From positions 1 through 64,000 of the forward strand of contig NZ_CP037452.1 of the NCBI RefSeq assembly GCF_007754425.1: DNA of 64,000 nucleotides, written 5' to 3'. The notes under the pieces are model-generated. The model was not told the DNA's origin. It did not search any database and saw only the letters and a program-made list of their open reading frames with translations. Both the position numbers and the translations under genes were made by a program. The stretch comes from Gimesia fumaroli. GTDB lineage: Bacteria > Planctomycetota > Planctomycetia > Planctomycetales > Planctomycetaceae. Below are positions 1 through 10,891 of the stretch, in pieces (position 1 is the first letter of the stretch; every line of letters starts with the position of its first letter).

Positions 1-1035
1 ATGTCGAACTCCGGAAAACATCAGCAGCGTGCTTCCGATAAGCCGTTCCAGCTCTTAAAAGAGCATCAATACGCGTATACAGCCGTCTCTGAATTATTCC
101 ATGCTGTGGAATCTTCCGATCCACCACTGGTCTACGTCTATGGCCCCTCAGGCTGTGGAAAGACGGCTCTGATTACGAATCTGGTCCCGGAATTTGCAGA
201 AATTCATCCCGAAGCGACCTTCAAAATCATCACAGCGAGTGAATTTGCAGCCAAATTTGCAGCCGCCTCAAATCGCAACCGCATTCCCCAGTTTCAGCAA
301 ACCTTTCGAGAACTGGACCTGCTGATTCTGGAAGACATTCAAAGTCTCGAGAGCCGGACCCAGACACAAAGGGAGCTATTATCTGTTTTGGATGAGATCA
401 TCAAGTCAGGGGGCATGGTCGTCATTTCTTCAACAAAACCGCCTGGAGAGCTGGCACACTTTCACAAAAAGCTGGTAAACCGATTCCATGGAGGCGTCTG
501 CGCTGCGATCAGTTCGTTGAAATTTCAGAGCCGCTTGGAACTTTTGACTTTCTGGGCTGAACTCGAACAGATCTCAATCCAGAAAAAAGAATTATCGCTG
601 ATCGCACAAAAGAAAGAACTTTCACCACGCGAGTTATACGCGATCCTGATGCAACTGCAGACCGTCAGTCGCATTCAACAACAACCGATTACCAATTCGT
701 TTACCAGACAGTTCCTGGAAGGAAATATCGAAGCACCGAAAACCAGTGTCTCAAAAATCACCAAAGCCGTTTGCCGTGAATTTAAGACCAATCTGGCTGA
801 GATCCGTTCAGCCAACCGTTCTCAGCAGATCGTGCTTCCCCGACAATGTGCCATGTTTCTTTCGCGCGAACTGACCGACGAATCTTTAGCCAAAATCGCA
901 AATTATTTTAATCGCAAGAACCATAGCACGGTTATTCATGCTTGTCGTCATATTCAACACGGTCTTGAAAAATCACCCGGTTTACGCCAACAGATTTCTC
1001 GCATTAAGCAACAACTTGGAGTATATCTCTTATAG
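1..1035 (+). CDS. dnaA: Chromosomal replication initiator DnaA, short form
   Basis: AAA+ ATPase that binds the origin and opens it for replication. Visible parts: Walker A GPSGCGKT at residues 48-55, a Walker B segment LLILEDIQ, an arginine-finger-like VNRFHGG, and a C-terminal domain IV helix-turn-helix with the DnaA signature (RKNHSTVIHA) near the end. At 344 residues it is about 100 shorter than usual. The AAA+ core begins almost at once, so domain I (helicase and DiaA contacts) and the linker domain II are absent. The window opens on this ATG, so an upstream start cannot be excluded. It is followed by dnaN, the DciA-type gene and gyrB, the usual replication neighbourhood. Confidence 0.9.
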   Translation: MSNSGKHQQRASDKPFQLLKEHQYAYTAVSELFHAVESSDPPLVYVYGPSGCGKTALITNLVPEFAEIHPEATFKIITASEFAAKFAAASNRNRIPQFQQTFRELDLLILEDIQSLESRTQTQRELLSVLDEIIKSGGMVVISSTKPPGELAHFHKKLVNRFHGGVCAAISSLKFQSRLELLTFWAELEQISIQKKELSLIAQKKELSPRELYAILMQLQTVSRIQQQPITNSFTRQFLEGNIEAPKTSVSKITKAVCREFKTNLAEIRSANRSQQIVLPRQCAMFLSRELTDESLAKIANYFNRKNHSTVIHACRHIQHGLEKSPGLRQQISRIKQQLGVYLL

Positions 1036-1114
1036 CAGACAGGAAAACCTGACAGACAAATCCAGTCAGGTGACATTTTCAGCGAGGATTTATTCCAGTT
1101 TGCATACCTCTTTT

Positions 1115-1123
1115 TGTGCATAA
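1115..1123 (-). promoter_or_regulatory. DnaA box TTATGCACA
   Basis: Read on the minus strand this 9-mer is TTATGCACA, which fits the consensus TTATNCACA exactly. It lies 80 bases after the dnaA stop codon. Confidence 0.55.
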
Positions 1124-1325
1124 CATGTTTAATTCGAGATGAGGAATGTCAACTTCTCTCCCGTTTTTAAACAACGCCAACGCGCGCATTTCAGAGTGTC
1201 ATTTCAATTCATCATCAATTGCTCCCACCATCAATATTGAATTGACATGTTATTGACACCGATCTCCACGACCGATTTAACTCTAATTCCATCTATAATA
1301 ATGAGTTACAATCATTCCTTCCCGG

Positions 1326-1334
1326 TAATCCACA
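1326..1334 (+). promoter_or_regulatory. DnaA box-like site TAATCCACA
   Basis: Eight of nine positions match TTATCCACA. It lies just upstream of the AT-rich stretch near 1360-1390, in the order expected for box and unwinding element. Confidence 0.4.
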
Positions 1335-1570
1335 ACCAGAACCCTTCCCTGATACTAATACTACTAAATTAAAATATTTAATAGAAAAATGGCTTTGAAA
1401 ATCAACCTGGATGTGCAGATTCAGAGCCTTCCAATCGTTGTGAAAACCAGTGAAACTCAATAAAATAAGAACACCAGAAAACACACACTTTTTGACTGCC
1501 AGAAAACCCGTCATATCAGGAACAGGGCAGTCCCGATATTCAACGAAATCTTAGAGAAATTGATTCAAAC

Positions 1571-2701
1571 ATGAAGCTCAGTTGTTCACGATCCACTCTG
1601 TTGTCCGGCTTCCAGATTATTGGGAGTGTTATCAGCTCTCGTACACCGAAAGAAGTCCTGAAGTGTGCCAAGCTTGAGGCGGCAGATGGGAAAGCAACAT
1701 TGAGCGGGACCGACCTCGAAGTCAGTATTCGCTATGACTTCGAAGAAGTCGAGGTAATGGTTCCCGGACAGATTCTGCTCTCCGTACATGAGCTCGTTTC
1801 CATCTTGCGGGAAGCGAAGACCGATTCGATTGAGATTGAACTGAAAAAAGATGAGGAATCAGAACAGGATTATATTTTGATCCAGGCAGGGAAAAGTGAG
1901 TTCCGTTTGTCGGTTCATGATCCTTCTGAATTTCCGGCTGTGGAAACATTTAACGAATCGAATTACTTCGAAATTCCAATCCAGTCGTTTCGCGAGATGA
2001 TCCGCCGTACCGTTTTTGCGACTGATCCGGAAAGTACCCGCTATGCTTTAGGTGGGGTGCTGTTTGATGTCGAAGATGACAAACTGACTCTCGCCGCTAC
2101 AGATGGTCGACGACTGGCGATGGTGGAGTCGGCTTGCTCTTACCAGGGTGAGGAAACATATGAAAATAATCGGCCGGTGATTCCCGCGAAAGCCATGTCG
2201 CTGATCGAAAAGAGCCTGACCGGAGATGAAGGCAACATTCAGATCGCGATTCGCGCCAACGATGTCATCGTCAAAAGCGGCCGTTCGACAATCTTCGGCA
2301 GATTAGTTGAAGGACGTTTTCCCAAATATCGGGATGTCATTCCACCAGAGCCAACTCACAGCATCGACCTGGAAGTCGGGACGTTCTTCGCCGCCGTACG
2401 TCAGGCACAAATTGTGACCGACGTCGAAACACGGGGTGTCGATTTCATCTTTTCCAGCGGTTTGTTGACTTTGAAAAGTGTTGCTGCGTCGGTTGGTGAA
2501 TCGAAAGTGGAAATCCCGATTCCCTTTGAAGGGGAAGAAATCGTGATTACGTTTGATGTGCGATACCTGGCAGATTTCCTCAAAGCCTTGGATTCAGCAG
2601 CTCATATTCAGCTACAGCTGATTGATTCCGACAGTGCCGCGGTTCTGAAAACCGATGACGGTTACACGTACGTTATCATGCCTCTTTCGCAAGCACGGTA
2701 A
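1571..2701 (+). CDS. dnaN: DNA polymerase III beta subunit (sliding clamp)
   Basis: Ring-shaped processivity clamp that tethers DNA polymerase III to DNA and serves as a platform for repair proteins. The 376-residue length is normal for the family (about 365-380). The N-terminus (MKLSCSRSTLLSGFQIIGSV), the central LAATDGRRLAMVES segment and the C-terminal DDGYTYVIMPL ending are characteristic of the three-domain clamp fold. The ATG at 1571 follows the candidate origin region with only a weak purine-rich Shine-Dalgarno sequence. The DciA-type gene starts 3 bases after the stop, so the two are probably co-transcribed. Confidence 0.96.
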   Translation: MKLSCSRSTLLSGFQIIGSVISSRTPKEVLKCAKLEAADGKATLSGTDLEVSIRYDFEEVEVMVPGQILLSVHELVSILREAKTDSIEIELKKDEESEQDYILIQAGKSEFRLSVHDPSEFPAVETFNESNYFEIPIQSFREMIRRTVFATDPESTRYALGGVLFDVEDDKLTLAATDGRRLAMVESACSYQGEETYENNRPVIPAKAMSLIEKSLTGDEGNIQIAIRANDVIVKSGRSTIFGRLVEGRFPKYRDVIPPEPTHSIDLEVGTFFAAVRQAQIVTDVETRGVDFIFSSGLLTLKSVAASVGESKVEIPIPFEGEEIVITFDVRYLADFLKALDSAAHIQLQLIDSDSAAVLKTDDGYTYVIMPLSQAR

Positions 2702-2704
2702 TTT

Positions 2705-3049
2705 ATGTCACAAAAGTACGAATTCAAAACGAGCCGTGCGATACCTTCAGCCGTTCCCATTTCTCAAGCACTTTCAGAGCTGATTGCATTAAAAGGACTG
2801 GGGCGGGTTCAGGGAGATCGACGCTTAATCGAGGCCTGGAAACAGGCTGCAGGAGAGAAAATTGCCGGTCTGACGACAGTTCAGGGAATTAAAAATCGAA
2901 TCGTACAGATCGGGGTGGAGAACTCGGCTCTCTTGAACGAATTGAATTCGTTTCATAAGGGTTCGTTACTTCAGAAATTACAAAAAGAGTATGGAAAACA
3001 AGATGTCCGCGATATTCGATTTCGGTTGAAATCAAAGACAAAAAAGTAG
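2705..3049 (+). CDS. DUF721 / DciA-family protein
   Basis: A 114-residue protein of the DUF721 family, whose studied members (DciA) load or regulate the replicative helicase DnaB in bacteria without DnaC. The family core is visible in the segments LIEAWKQAAGEKIAGLT and IVQIGVENSALLNELNSF, which form the KH-like fold. A lysine-rich tail (KSKTKK) ends the protein. It starts 3 bases after dnaN and lies upstream of gyrB, a common position for this family. Given that the neighbouring DnaA has no domain I, a role in helicase recruitment here is a reasonable inference but untested. Confidence 0.85.
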   Translation: MSQKYEFKTSRAIPSAVPISQALSELIALKGLGRVQGDRRLIEAWKQAAGEKIAGLTTVQGIKNRIVQIGVENSALLNELNSFHKGSLLQKLQKEYGKQDVRDIRFRLKSKTKK

Positions 3050-3157
3050 CTCCGGCAGTTCTGGTAATGGAATGTGAAATTACTGTTGGGAGTCAATCTA
3101 AGAGACAGAACAGCTTTCTTTTCTTAGAAGCAATCTACTAATTCACGGGAGTGATAA

Positions 3158-5662
<2,505 letters not shown>

Positions 5663-5673
5663 CAGGACCGTAT

Positions 5674-6216
5674 TTAAGCGAGATCCGCACCTTCCAGAGA
5701 CGCAATAAAGGGAAGGTGGCGGTACTCGTTGTTGAAGTCCAGGCCGTAACCGACGACGAAATGGTTCGGAATTTTGAAGCAATGATAGTCGGGCCCAAAG
5801 TCGACTTCGGTCGCTTCTTCTTTCCAAAGTAATACTGCTGATTTCAACGAACGTGGCTCGCGTTCGTTGATTTGCGCCAGTACCGTTTGCATCGTTTTAC
5901 CGGTATCAAAGATATCGTCAATCAACAAGACATCACGGTCGGTGATATCGGGTAGATAATCCAGGTTGACGCTCAGTGTTCCCGCTGTGGTCGTTTTTCC
6001 TCGATAACTGGATGCCTGGAGCAGACCCACCTGGTGCGGCACATCAATGGCGCGAATCAAATCTGCCAGCAGGACAAGGCTGCCTGCCAGAATCCCGATA
6101 ATGGTCAGCGGCCGACCCTGATATTCATTCGCCAGTTCACGACCCAGAGAAATCACACGCGAGTTGATCTGTTGTTGATCAATCAGAACTTTCACAGCAG
6201 AAATCCTTTCATTCAA
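5674..6216 (-). CDS. hpt: Hypoxanthine phosphoribosyltransferase
   Basis: Purine salvage enzyme that joins hypoxanthine or guanine to PRPP, making IMP or GMP in the cytoplasm. The PRPP-binding loop VLLIDDIFDTGKT lies at residues 96-108. The LAGSLVLLADLIRAI segment and the flexible-loop ASSYRGKTT region are typical of the family, as is the 180-residue length. The start codon overlaps the last 8 bases of truD, so the two are translationally linked. A C-terminal DFNNEYRHLPFI segment corresponds to the purine-contacting end. Confidence 0.93.
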   Translation of the reverse strand: MNERISAVKVLIDQQQINSRVISLGRELANEYQGRPLTIIGILAGSLVLLADLIRAIDVPHQVGLLQASSYRGKTTTAGTLSVNLDYLPDITDRDVLLIDDIFDTGKTMQTVLAQINEREPRSLKSAVLLWKEEATEVDFGPDYHCFKIPNHFVVGYGLDFNNEYRHLPFIASLEGADLA

Positions 6217-7282
6217 CGTTACCGGCTGTCTGAACGGCCGATTCGTTTTTCATAAACTCTCTGAGCAGCATGGTCGCATATACGCCGGAAGGCAACGTGA
6301 ATTCGAATAAAATTCCGGTTTCCGTCTGTTCTATTCTAAATTGATCAGGCCAGATAAGAAAAGGGCGTCGGGCACCTGGAGTCAGTTTTTTAAAGCGAGA
6401 AAAATGAGACATCTCCAGCTCAAATTCACTCAGAACACGCTGTTCCTGTTCCAGCACCGTATCCGTAGGCGGCTTCATTTTCGGACCGAAAATCGGTCCG
6501 GTGATCACCGTTTCTCGATGGTCAAACCGCTCCTGTTCGCGCGCCACGTCTTCCACTACAAAAATACCGCCCGTCTCACAGACCTGCATTACGTCGCCCA
6601 GTTGAACCGTATGCAAGCTCTGATCTGAAACCCGTTCCGACAGAACACGATTAAACAGGCTCGATTGGGCCGCCGACAATGCCAGGCGTTTGAGCGATTT
6701 ATTACGAAAATACTTGCTCGAAACCCGCTCGTCTTTGAGTAGCTTCAGGCCCATCACAAGCGTTTCATTATCCCGGCCCATCCGTTGTGTGCCATAATAG
6801 TTGGGAAAGCCAAACTGCGCAATTTTTTCCTGAATCGCTGACGCTTTCTGAAAAGCATTTTCTGCCGTGTCTCGAATCAAAATCGAAAACCGGTTGCCTC
6901 TAAGATGCCCGGTTTTCAACTTTCGTTCGTGCCGCGTACTCTCCAGAATTTTGATCCCGTCGAAAGAAAAATCAGCCAACAATGGCTCACAATCCGCGGG
7001 TACCGAAACGAACTGCCGTGTGACTGCCCGCCGATCCTTCAATCCGGCGACCCCTATATCGCGAGGATTAAGCCGCAGCAGTTGAGACAGGATTTTAACC
7101 AGAAACTGCGCTGAAACATCCCGTTTCTCCACCCAGAGGAAGAGATGATCTCCTTCCCCCGTAGGCGCATACACGGGAATTTCTTCCACGACGAAGTCTT
7201 CTATCGTCGTTTTTAAAACACCACCGATTCCCGGTAAATCTTCAGTCAGGTAAGGCAGAAACGATTGTTCGGGATCGGGCAT
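6209..7282 (-). CDS. truD: tRNA pseudouridine(13) synthase TruD
   Basis: Converts uridine 13 of certain tRNAs to pseudouridine. The family motif GVAGLKDRRAVTRQ carries the expected catalytic aspartate at residue 83, and NYYGTQRMGRDN is the second TruD signature. The length, 357 residues, is normal. The C-terminal part (PGARRPFLIWP and LPSGVYATMLLREFM) also matches TruD. It starts shortly before the downstream end of a secreted-protein gene on the same strand and overlaps hpt. Confidence 0.94.
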   Translation of the reverse strand: MPDPEQSFLPYLTEDLPGIGGVLKTTIEDFVVEEIPVYAPTGEGDHLFLWVEKRDVSAQFLVKILSQLLRLNPRDIGVAGLKDRRAVTRQFVSVPADCEPLLADFSFDGIKILESTRHERKLKTGHLRGNRFSILIRDTAENAFQKASAIQEKIAQFGFPNYYGTQRMGRDNETLVMGLKLLKDERVSSKYFRNKSLKRLALSAAQSSLFNRVLSERVSDQSLHTVQLGDVMQVCETGGIFVVEDVAREQERFDHRETVITGPIFGPKMKPPTDTVLEQEQRVLSEFELEMSHFSRFKKLTPGARRPFLIWPDQFRIEQTETGILFEFTLPSGVYATMLLREFMKNESAVQTAGNVE

Positions 7283-7288
7283 CGGGTT

Positions 7289-8974
7289 CTATTTTCGGTT
7301 AACAATAGAGAGAGCAATCAGCCGGATAAAGCCTTCCCCCATCTCCAGGTTCAGGCTGGCTGCGTCGGCACTGATTTTAGGATAAAAGGTCAGCAAATCG
7401 CCACCCGAAGCAAATGCAACTTCGGCAGATTCCGTAAAATCCTTGTTCTTCTCGCTTTCTTTCGCCAGAGAAATCAGTGTGCCCATTTTGAATGATAACA
7501 GTAAAACGGAACCCGCTTTTGTCTGTTGGGTATGTTTTTTATTATTCGTAATGGCTTTTTTCAGTAATTCGAGAGAGTCCTCTTCGCCGATCGTCCACCA
7601 GTATTCGTCTGAGCTGCAGCCAATGAAAACCACGGGATTGTCACCAAATAGATCCTTTGCATTTTGGTTTATATTTTTCAATGGGGCGATTTTATGAATG
7701 TGGACCCCCTCGATTTCAGCGACGTTCGCTTGGATTTCCGGTGTGTTTTCTGCCTGTTTAATGATTTCAAATAGTTCCTGCTGGCCTTCATTCATGAGAT
7801 CTCCCTCAGCGATCTTCAGGGAGGCAATCAAGGCCTGTTTCTTATTTTGGGTGGGTTGCATTTGAATATGACCATCCAGCTTTCCGGTTCGGATGGTCGC
7901 TTTGATCGAGTCCAGCATTTTGGCAACTGGTCCGGGATTCTCTTCATCGCCCAATAATACAGGCGGAATATTTGCCGGCGGCTCTTCCAGTAATTCCAGA
8001 ACTTTCTTCTGCACAAGTTCTTTCGGCAACGGAATCAGAAAATAGGTCAGATAATCCGACGTGTTCGCATCGAGGTATGAATACTCGCTTGAGGCTTTCG
8101 CGACCTGTTTTAATTCCTTCTCCAGTTCAGATCCCGGATTGGCTTTGACGCCGAGATTCAGTCGAATCTGTTTGTCTTTTTTCGAAAGCGAATAGCCGAT
8201 GGTCAGGTTATCGCCGTCTTTGATGATCATTTCGAATTGTCGTTGCACGAACTGCATCGTTTGAGTGCGCGACTGAAACCGGACCTCGTCTTCACCCGGC
8301 TGGCGGTCCATCTTCTCATCCATTTTGGCACGAGCCAGATCGATGGCCATCATTCGCATCGGCTCGGGAACGTTTTTCAACAAGAGCGAACCGGCGATGT
8401 CATACTCTTTCGCCAGAGCGCTGGTGTAGTCGTCCGGGTTATAAAACTCGCGGTCTAGCGCTTCGCTTTTGATTTGAAAAAACGCGTAACCGTGAGCCAT
8501 CTTGATGTGTACCGAAAAACTGGGCAGTGCCAGCGTGTAACGATTCTCTTTTCCTTCCACCGGTGACAACACAAAACCGACTTCGTCCAGCGTTTGTGTC
8601 AGTGCCTCCAAGTCCTTCACAGGCACAAAGCCCACAACCGTTGGTTGAGGAGAGATCCCCTCGTTCAAAAAGACAAACACGCCCAGCGGCTTCGTTTTAT
8701 CCAGGCCTTCCAGATTCCGGTATTGTGCCAGAAATCCTTTGATCATTGCCGGGTATTCCGGTTTCTGCACTGTATCAAACAGGTAGTCAATGTCTTCCAG
8801 AACACGGTCGATACTGGCTATGGAAGCCACTGCGATCGGCTGGTTCCAGTCCATTTTATCCTTGCGCGATTCCCGATTTGTATCGGCCTGCGCAAAAGCA
8901 AAGGCACTCACAGCCAGAAAACAGACAGTGAACGTAAATCGTTTGATATAAGAACTTGGAGAGACACGATACAC
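7289..8974 (-). CDS. Secreted protein of unknown function
   Basis: A 561-residue protein with a clear signal peptide (basic start, hydrophobic stretch ending AVSAFAFAQA near residue 30). No catalytic motif was recognised. It resembles the large secreted planctomycete proteins of unknown function, with alternating beta-rich segments and a DYLTYFLIPLP element mid-protein. It lies 6 bases upstream of truD on the same strand, so it may be the first gene of a transcript with truD and hpt. The function is unknown and the location is probably periplasmic. Confidence 0.75.
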   Translation of the reverse strand: MYRVSPSSYIKRFTFTVCFLAVSAFAFAQADTNRESRKDKMDWNQPIAVASIASIDRVLEDIDYLFDTVQKPEYPAMIKGFLAQYRNLEGLDKTKPLGVFVFLNEGISPQPTVVGFVPVKDLEALTQTLDEVGFVLSPVEGKENRYTLALPSFSVHIKMAHGYAFFQIKSEALDREFYNPDDYTSALAKEYDIAGSLLLKNVPEPMRMMAIDLARAKMDEKMDRQPGEDEVRFQSRTQTMQFVQRQFEMIIKDGDNLTIGYSLSKKDKQIRLNLGVKANPGSELEKELKQVAKASSEYSYLDANTSDYLTYFLIPLPKELVQKKVLELLEEPPANIPPVLLGDEENPGPVAKMLDSIKATIRTGKLDGHIQMQPTQNKKQALIASLKIAEGDLMNEGQQELFEIIKQAENTPEIQANVAEIEGVHIHKIAPLKNINQNAKDLFGDNPVVFIGCSSDEYWWTIGEEDSLELLKKAITNNKKHTQQTKAGSVLLLSFKMGTLISLAKESEKNKDFTESAEVAFASGGDLLTFYPKISADAASLNLEMGEGFIRLIALSIVNRK

Positions 8975-9603
8975 GGGAGATCCCCTTGAAAAGAAAGACG
9001 GTTGTCAGAAAATGTGAAGTCAAAATCTTCAAAGGCACTCTCTCCGTAGAGAAACTCCCTTCGGCTAAACAGTTTACCTGATCTCTCTCAATCCGGTTGC
9101 AAAAAAGTATTAAAATCAGCACAAAAAAGCCACTTCTGTTTAGTATTCCCAGTGAAAAAACACCCCTTGACAGCAACGCGGCGCTGGCGATGATCCCTGG
9201 TTATGCGTCGCGCGCGGGTCAAACACTTTATGCACTGGTTATCAGCGCTCCTGTGAATCTGCTCCCCGTAAAAGTCGCTTGTTTCAGACCAATTTTTTTT
9301 CCACATCACACGTCTGATTCATAATGAGCACCTCTTTTTTATGCGGGTCGACACACTTCGAACACAATAAACCGCATATCGACACACTCTCAACACACCA
9401 GGGACACAAATCAACCCCCGTTCCGCACCGTTTGAAACAAATTCCACTCGACACATCCATGCCTCTGTTGACAATCAGCGTTATGAAATAACACAGCACC
9501 CGACAATCAGAAATCAAAGCACACAAAGAACCAGATAAACAATCCATGTCAAATTTTTCCTCAATCCAAAACAAAAATGAGATTCTCAAGATCGCAACCT
9601 TAC

Positions 9604-9748
9604 CCAGGTCGGTATTAACCGCGGCTAACGCGGTGCGGCCGATCTGGTTTTTGCGAACTTGCCAACAGTATTCCCTATTTGCCGAAGGGCGTTAGGCCCG
9701 GTTTAGCCACATTTGTATGGACCATTCGAATTAAGAAACCCGACCTGG
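9604..9748. repeat. REP-like palindromic element
   Basis: Outer 9-base inverted repeats are CCAGGTCGG at 9604-9612 and CCGACCTGG at 9740-9748. Inside sit two 23-base units in opposite orientation: 9617-9639 (minus) and 9681-9703 (plus). Both fit the pattern GCCG, four variable bases, GCGTTAG, then a C/G-rich end with CGGTT. A third unit lies at 16508-16530. Paired inverted short palindromes are the layout of REP/BIME elements. No RAYT transposase gene is in the window. Confidence 0.6.
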
Positions 9749-9828
9749 CCGCCGTTTCTATCAGGATCGACGTCCCGAAAAAACAGACGTAGCAATTCAC
9801 GGCCAAACGAATTCTACCCGATGCCACT

Positions 9829-9858
9829 CAAACCACCGCAGATGAAAATCGGACAGTG
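9829..9858 (+). repeat. Direct repeat, left copy flanking the MarC-family gene
   Basis: A 30-base segment that recurs at 10825-10854 with 26 of 30 identical bases. The core GCAGATGAAAATC is perfect in both copies. The two copies bracket the MarC-family gene. Confidence 0.6.
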
Positions 9859-10186
9859 GTTACTGGAGATGAATTTTTGAAAATACCTGGGCAAGCAAAG
9901 TAATCTGCTCGATCAACGAAGAGTTACTCACGGCATATGTGCTCCGATGCACGTCAATTTTCCCCAGAATTTGTTTTCAACGCTGCATAGGCTGCGAGAC
10001 TTTAGATTTGACAGACTATTTGTAACCGATTGTATCTGACGAACACCTGCGTTCTTTCAATCAATCCAAATTCCAGCTAGAATGGGAGCTTTTTGCCCCG
10101 ATCGATGTACTTTCAGGCCAGGGAGCGCTGCAGTATTCGACCGGTGTTTACACATAGAGCTTTCAGATCGTTTGGTGTCAAAACTT

Positions 10187-10798
10187 ATGTCCGATGTTTT
10201 CAATTCGACCGCACTTTTATTAACACTTCTAAACCCATTCCTGGTGATTATTTACCTTGTTGATGTGGTTCAAAAGCTCAGTCAGAAACAGTTTCGTCTT
10301 GTATTAATCAGGGCTGGTTTGATTACCAGTGTTATTTTCTGTAGCTTCGTGATTCTGGGAGACAAGATTTTTACAGGTGTAATGCAAGTAGAATTTGCAT
10401 CATTCCAGATATTCGGAGGCATTGTTTTTCTCCTGATTGGAATTCAGTTTGTATTTCACGGCCCCGTTGTTATTGAAGCATTAAGAGGAGAATCCGAGAA
10501 CCTTTCTGGTTCGATTGCCATGCCTGTGTTGATTGGCCCGGGGACCATTAGTGCCTGTGTACTGATTGGTAAAAGACATGATCCTCTGGTGGCATGCACG
10601 ATTGTTGTGACATCTGTTTTCATCTGTCTTGCGACAATCATATTGCTGAAATTGATCCACGATATGGTGAATCAAACTCGGGAGGCGTTAATTAACAGGT
10701 ATATCGAGATCACGGGTCGCATAACAGCACTTTATGTTGGAACAGTTTCGATTGATATGATCATGCAGGGCCTGCGAACATGGGTCGATAAATTTTAA
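10187..10798 (+). CDS. MarC-family integral membrane protein
   Basis: A 203-residue multi-helix inner-membrane protein of the MarC/UPF0056 family, whose substrates are uncertain. The N-terminal TALLLTLLNPFLVIIYLVDVV helix, the FGGIVFLLIGIQFVFHG helix, the AMPVLIGPGTISACVLIG loop-helix motif (the family's P-x-x-x-GPG-x-I hallmark) and the terminal helices fit a six-helix layout. The open frame extends 35 codons upstream to 10082, but that stretch is polar and unlike the family. The ATG at 10187 aligns with normal MarC starts and is preferred. The flanking 30-base direct repeats suggest this gene could have been inserted or duplicated as a unit. Confidence 0.8.
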   Translation: MSDVFNSTALLLTLLNPFLVIIYLVDVVQKLSQKQFRLVLIRAGLITSVIFCSFVILGDKIFTGVMQVEFASFQIFGGIVFLLIGIQFVFHGPVVIEALRGESENLSGSIAMPVLIGPGTISACVLIGKRHDPLVACTIVVTSVFICLATIILLKLIHDMVNQTREALINRYIEITGRITALYVGTVSIDMIMQGLRTWVDKF

Positions 10799-10824
10799 AA
10801 ATAAAACCACTTTTTGATGCAAAA

Positions 10825-10854
10825 CAAACCGTCGCAGATGAAAATCCGATAGTG
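10825..10854 (+). repeat. Direct repeat, right copy flanking the MarC-family gene
   Basis: Partner of the segment at 9829-9858, in the same orientation, lying between the convergent ends of the MarC-family gene and the AraC-family gene. Confidence 0.6.
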
Positions 10855-10891
10855 CTTGTAATAGCAGATCGCTCGTATTGTGAAACCAATG

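Larger units (their letters stand above)
1036..1570. other. dnaA-dnaN intergenic region, candidate oriC
   Basis: This 535-base gap has no convincing gene. It holds two DnaA-box-like 9-mers (1115-1123 and 1326-1334), two TTGACA hexamers at 1242-1247 and 1253-1258, a TATAAT at 1294-1299, and an AT-rich stretch around 1360-1390 that could serve as an unwinding element. The placement between dnaA and dnaN is typical of bacterial origins. Only two boxes are clear, so the origin call is an inference. The TTGACA and TATAAT hexamers are not at standard spacing from each other, so a specific dnaN promoter is not claimed. Confidence 0.45.
8975..10186. other. Gene-poor interval with repeats
   Basis: About 1.2 kb without a convincing gene. 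It holds three TCGACACA motifs (9348, 9379, 9448), a 145-base inverted-repeat element (9604-9748) with two REP-like 23-mers inside, and one half of a direct repeat that flanks the MarC-family gene (9829-9858). A cysteine-rich minus-strand frame at 9284-9589 has no family resemblance and is not called. Old, decayed mobile DNA would explain the lack of coding capacity. Confidence 0.5.

Noticed and set aside
1293-1514. 73-codon minus-strand frame in the candidate origin
   Set aside because: No family resemblance and low-complexity AT-rich sequence.
9284-9589. Cysteine-rich minus-strand frame
   Set aside because: No ribosome site or family; the cysteines come from repeated ACA/CAC bases on the other strand.
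10082-10186. N-terminal extension of the MarC-family gene
   Set aside because: Polar, not conserved in the family; the ATG at 10187 fits better.
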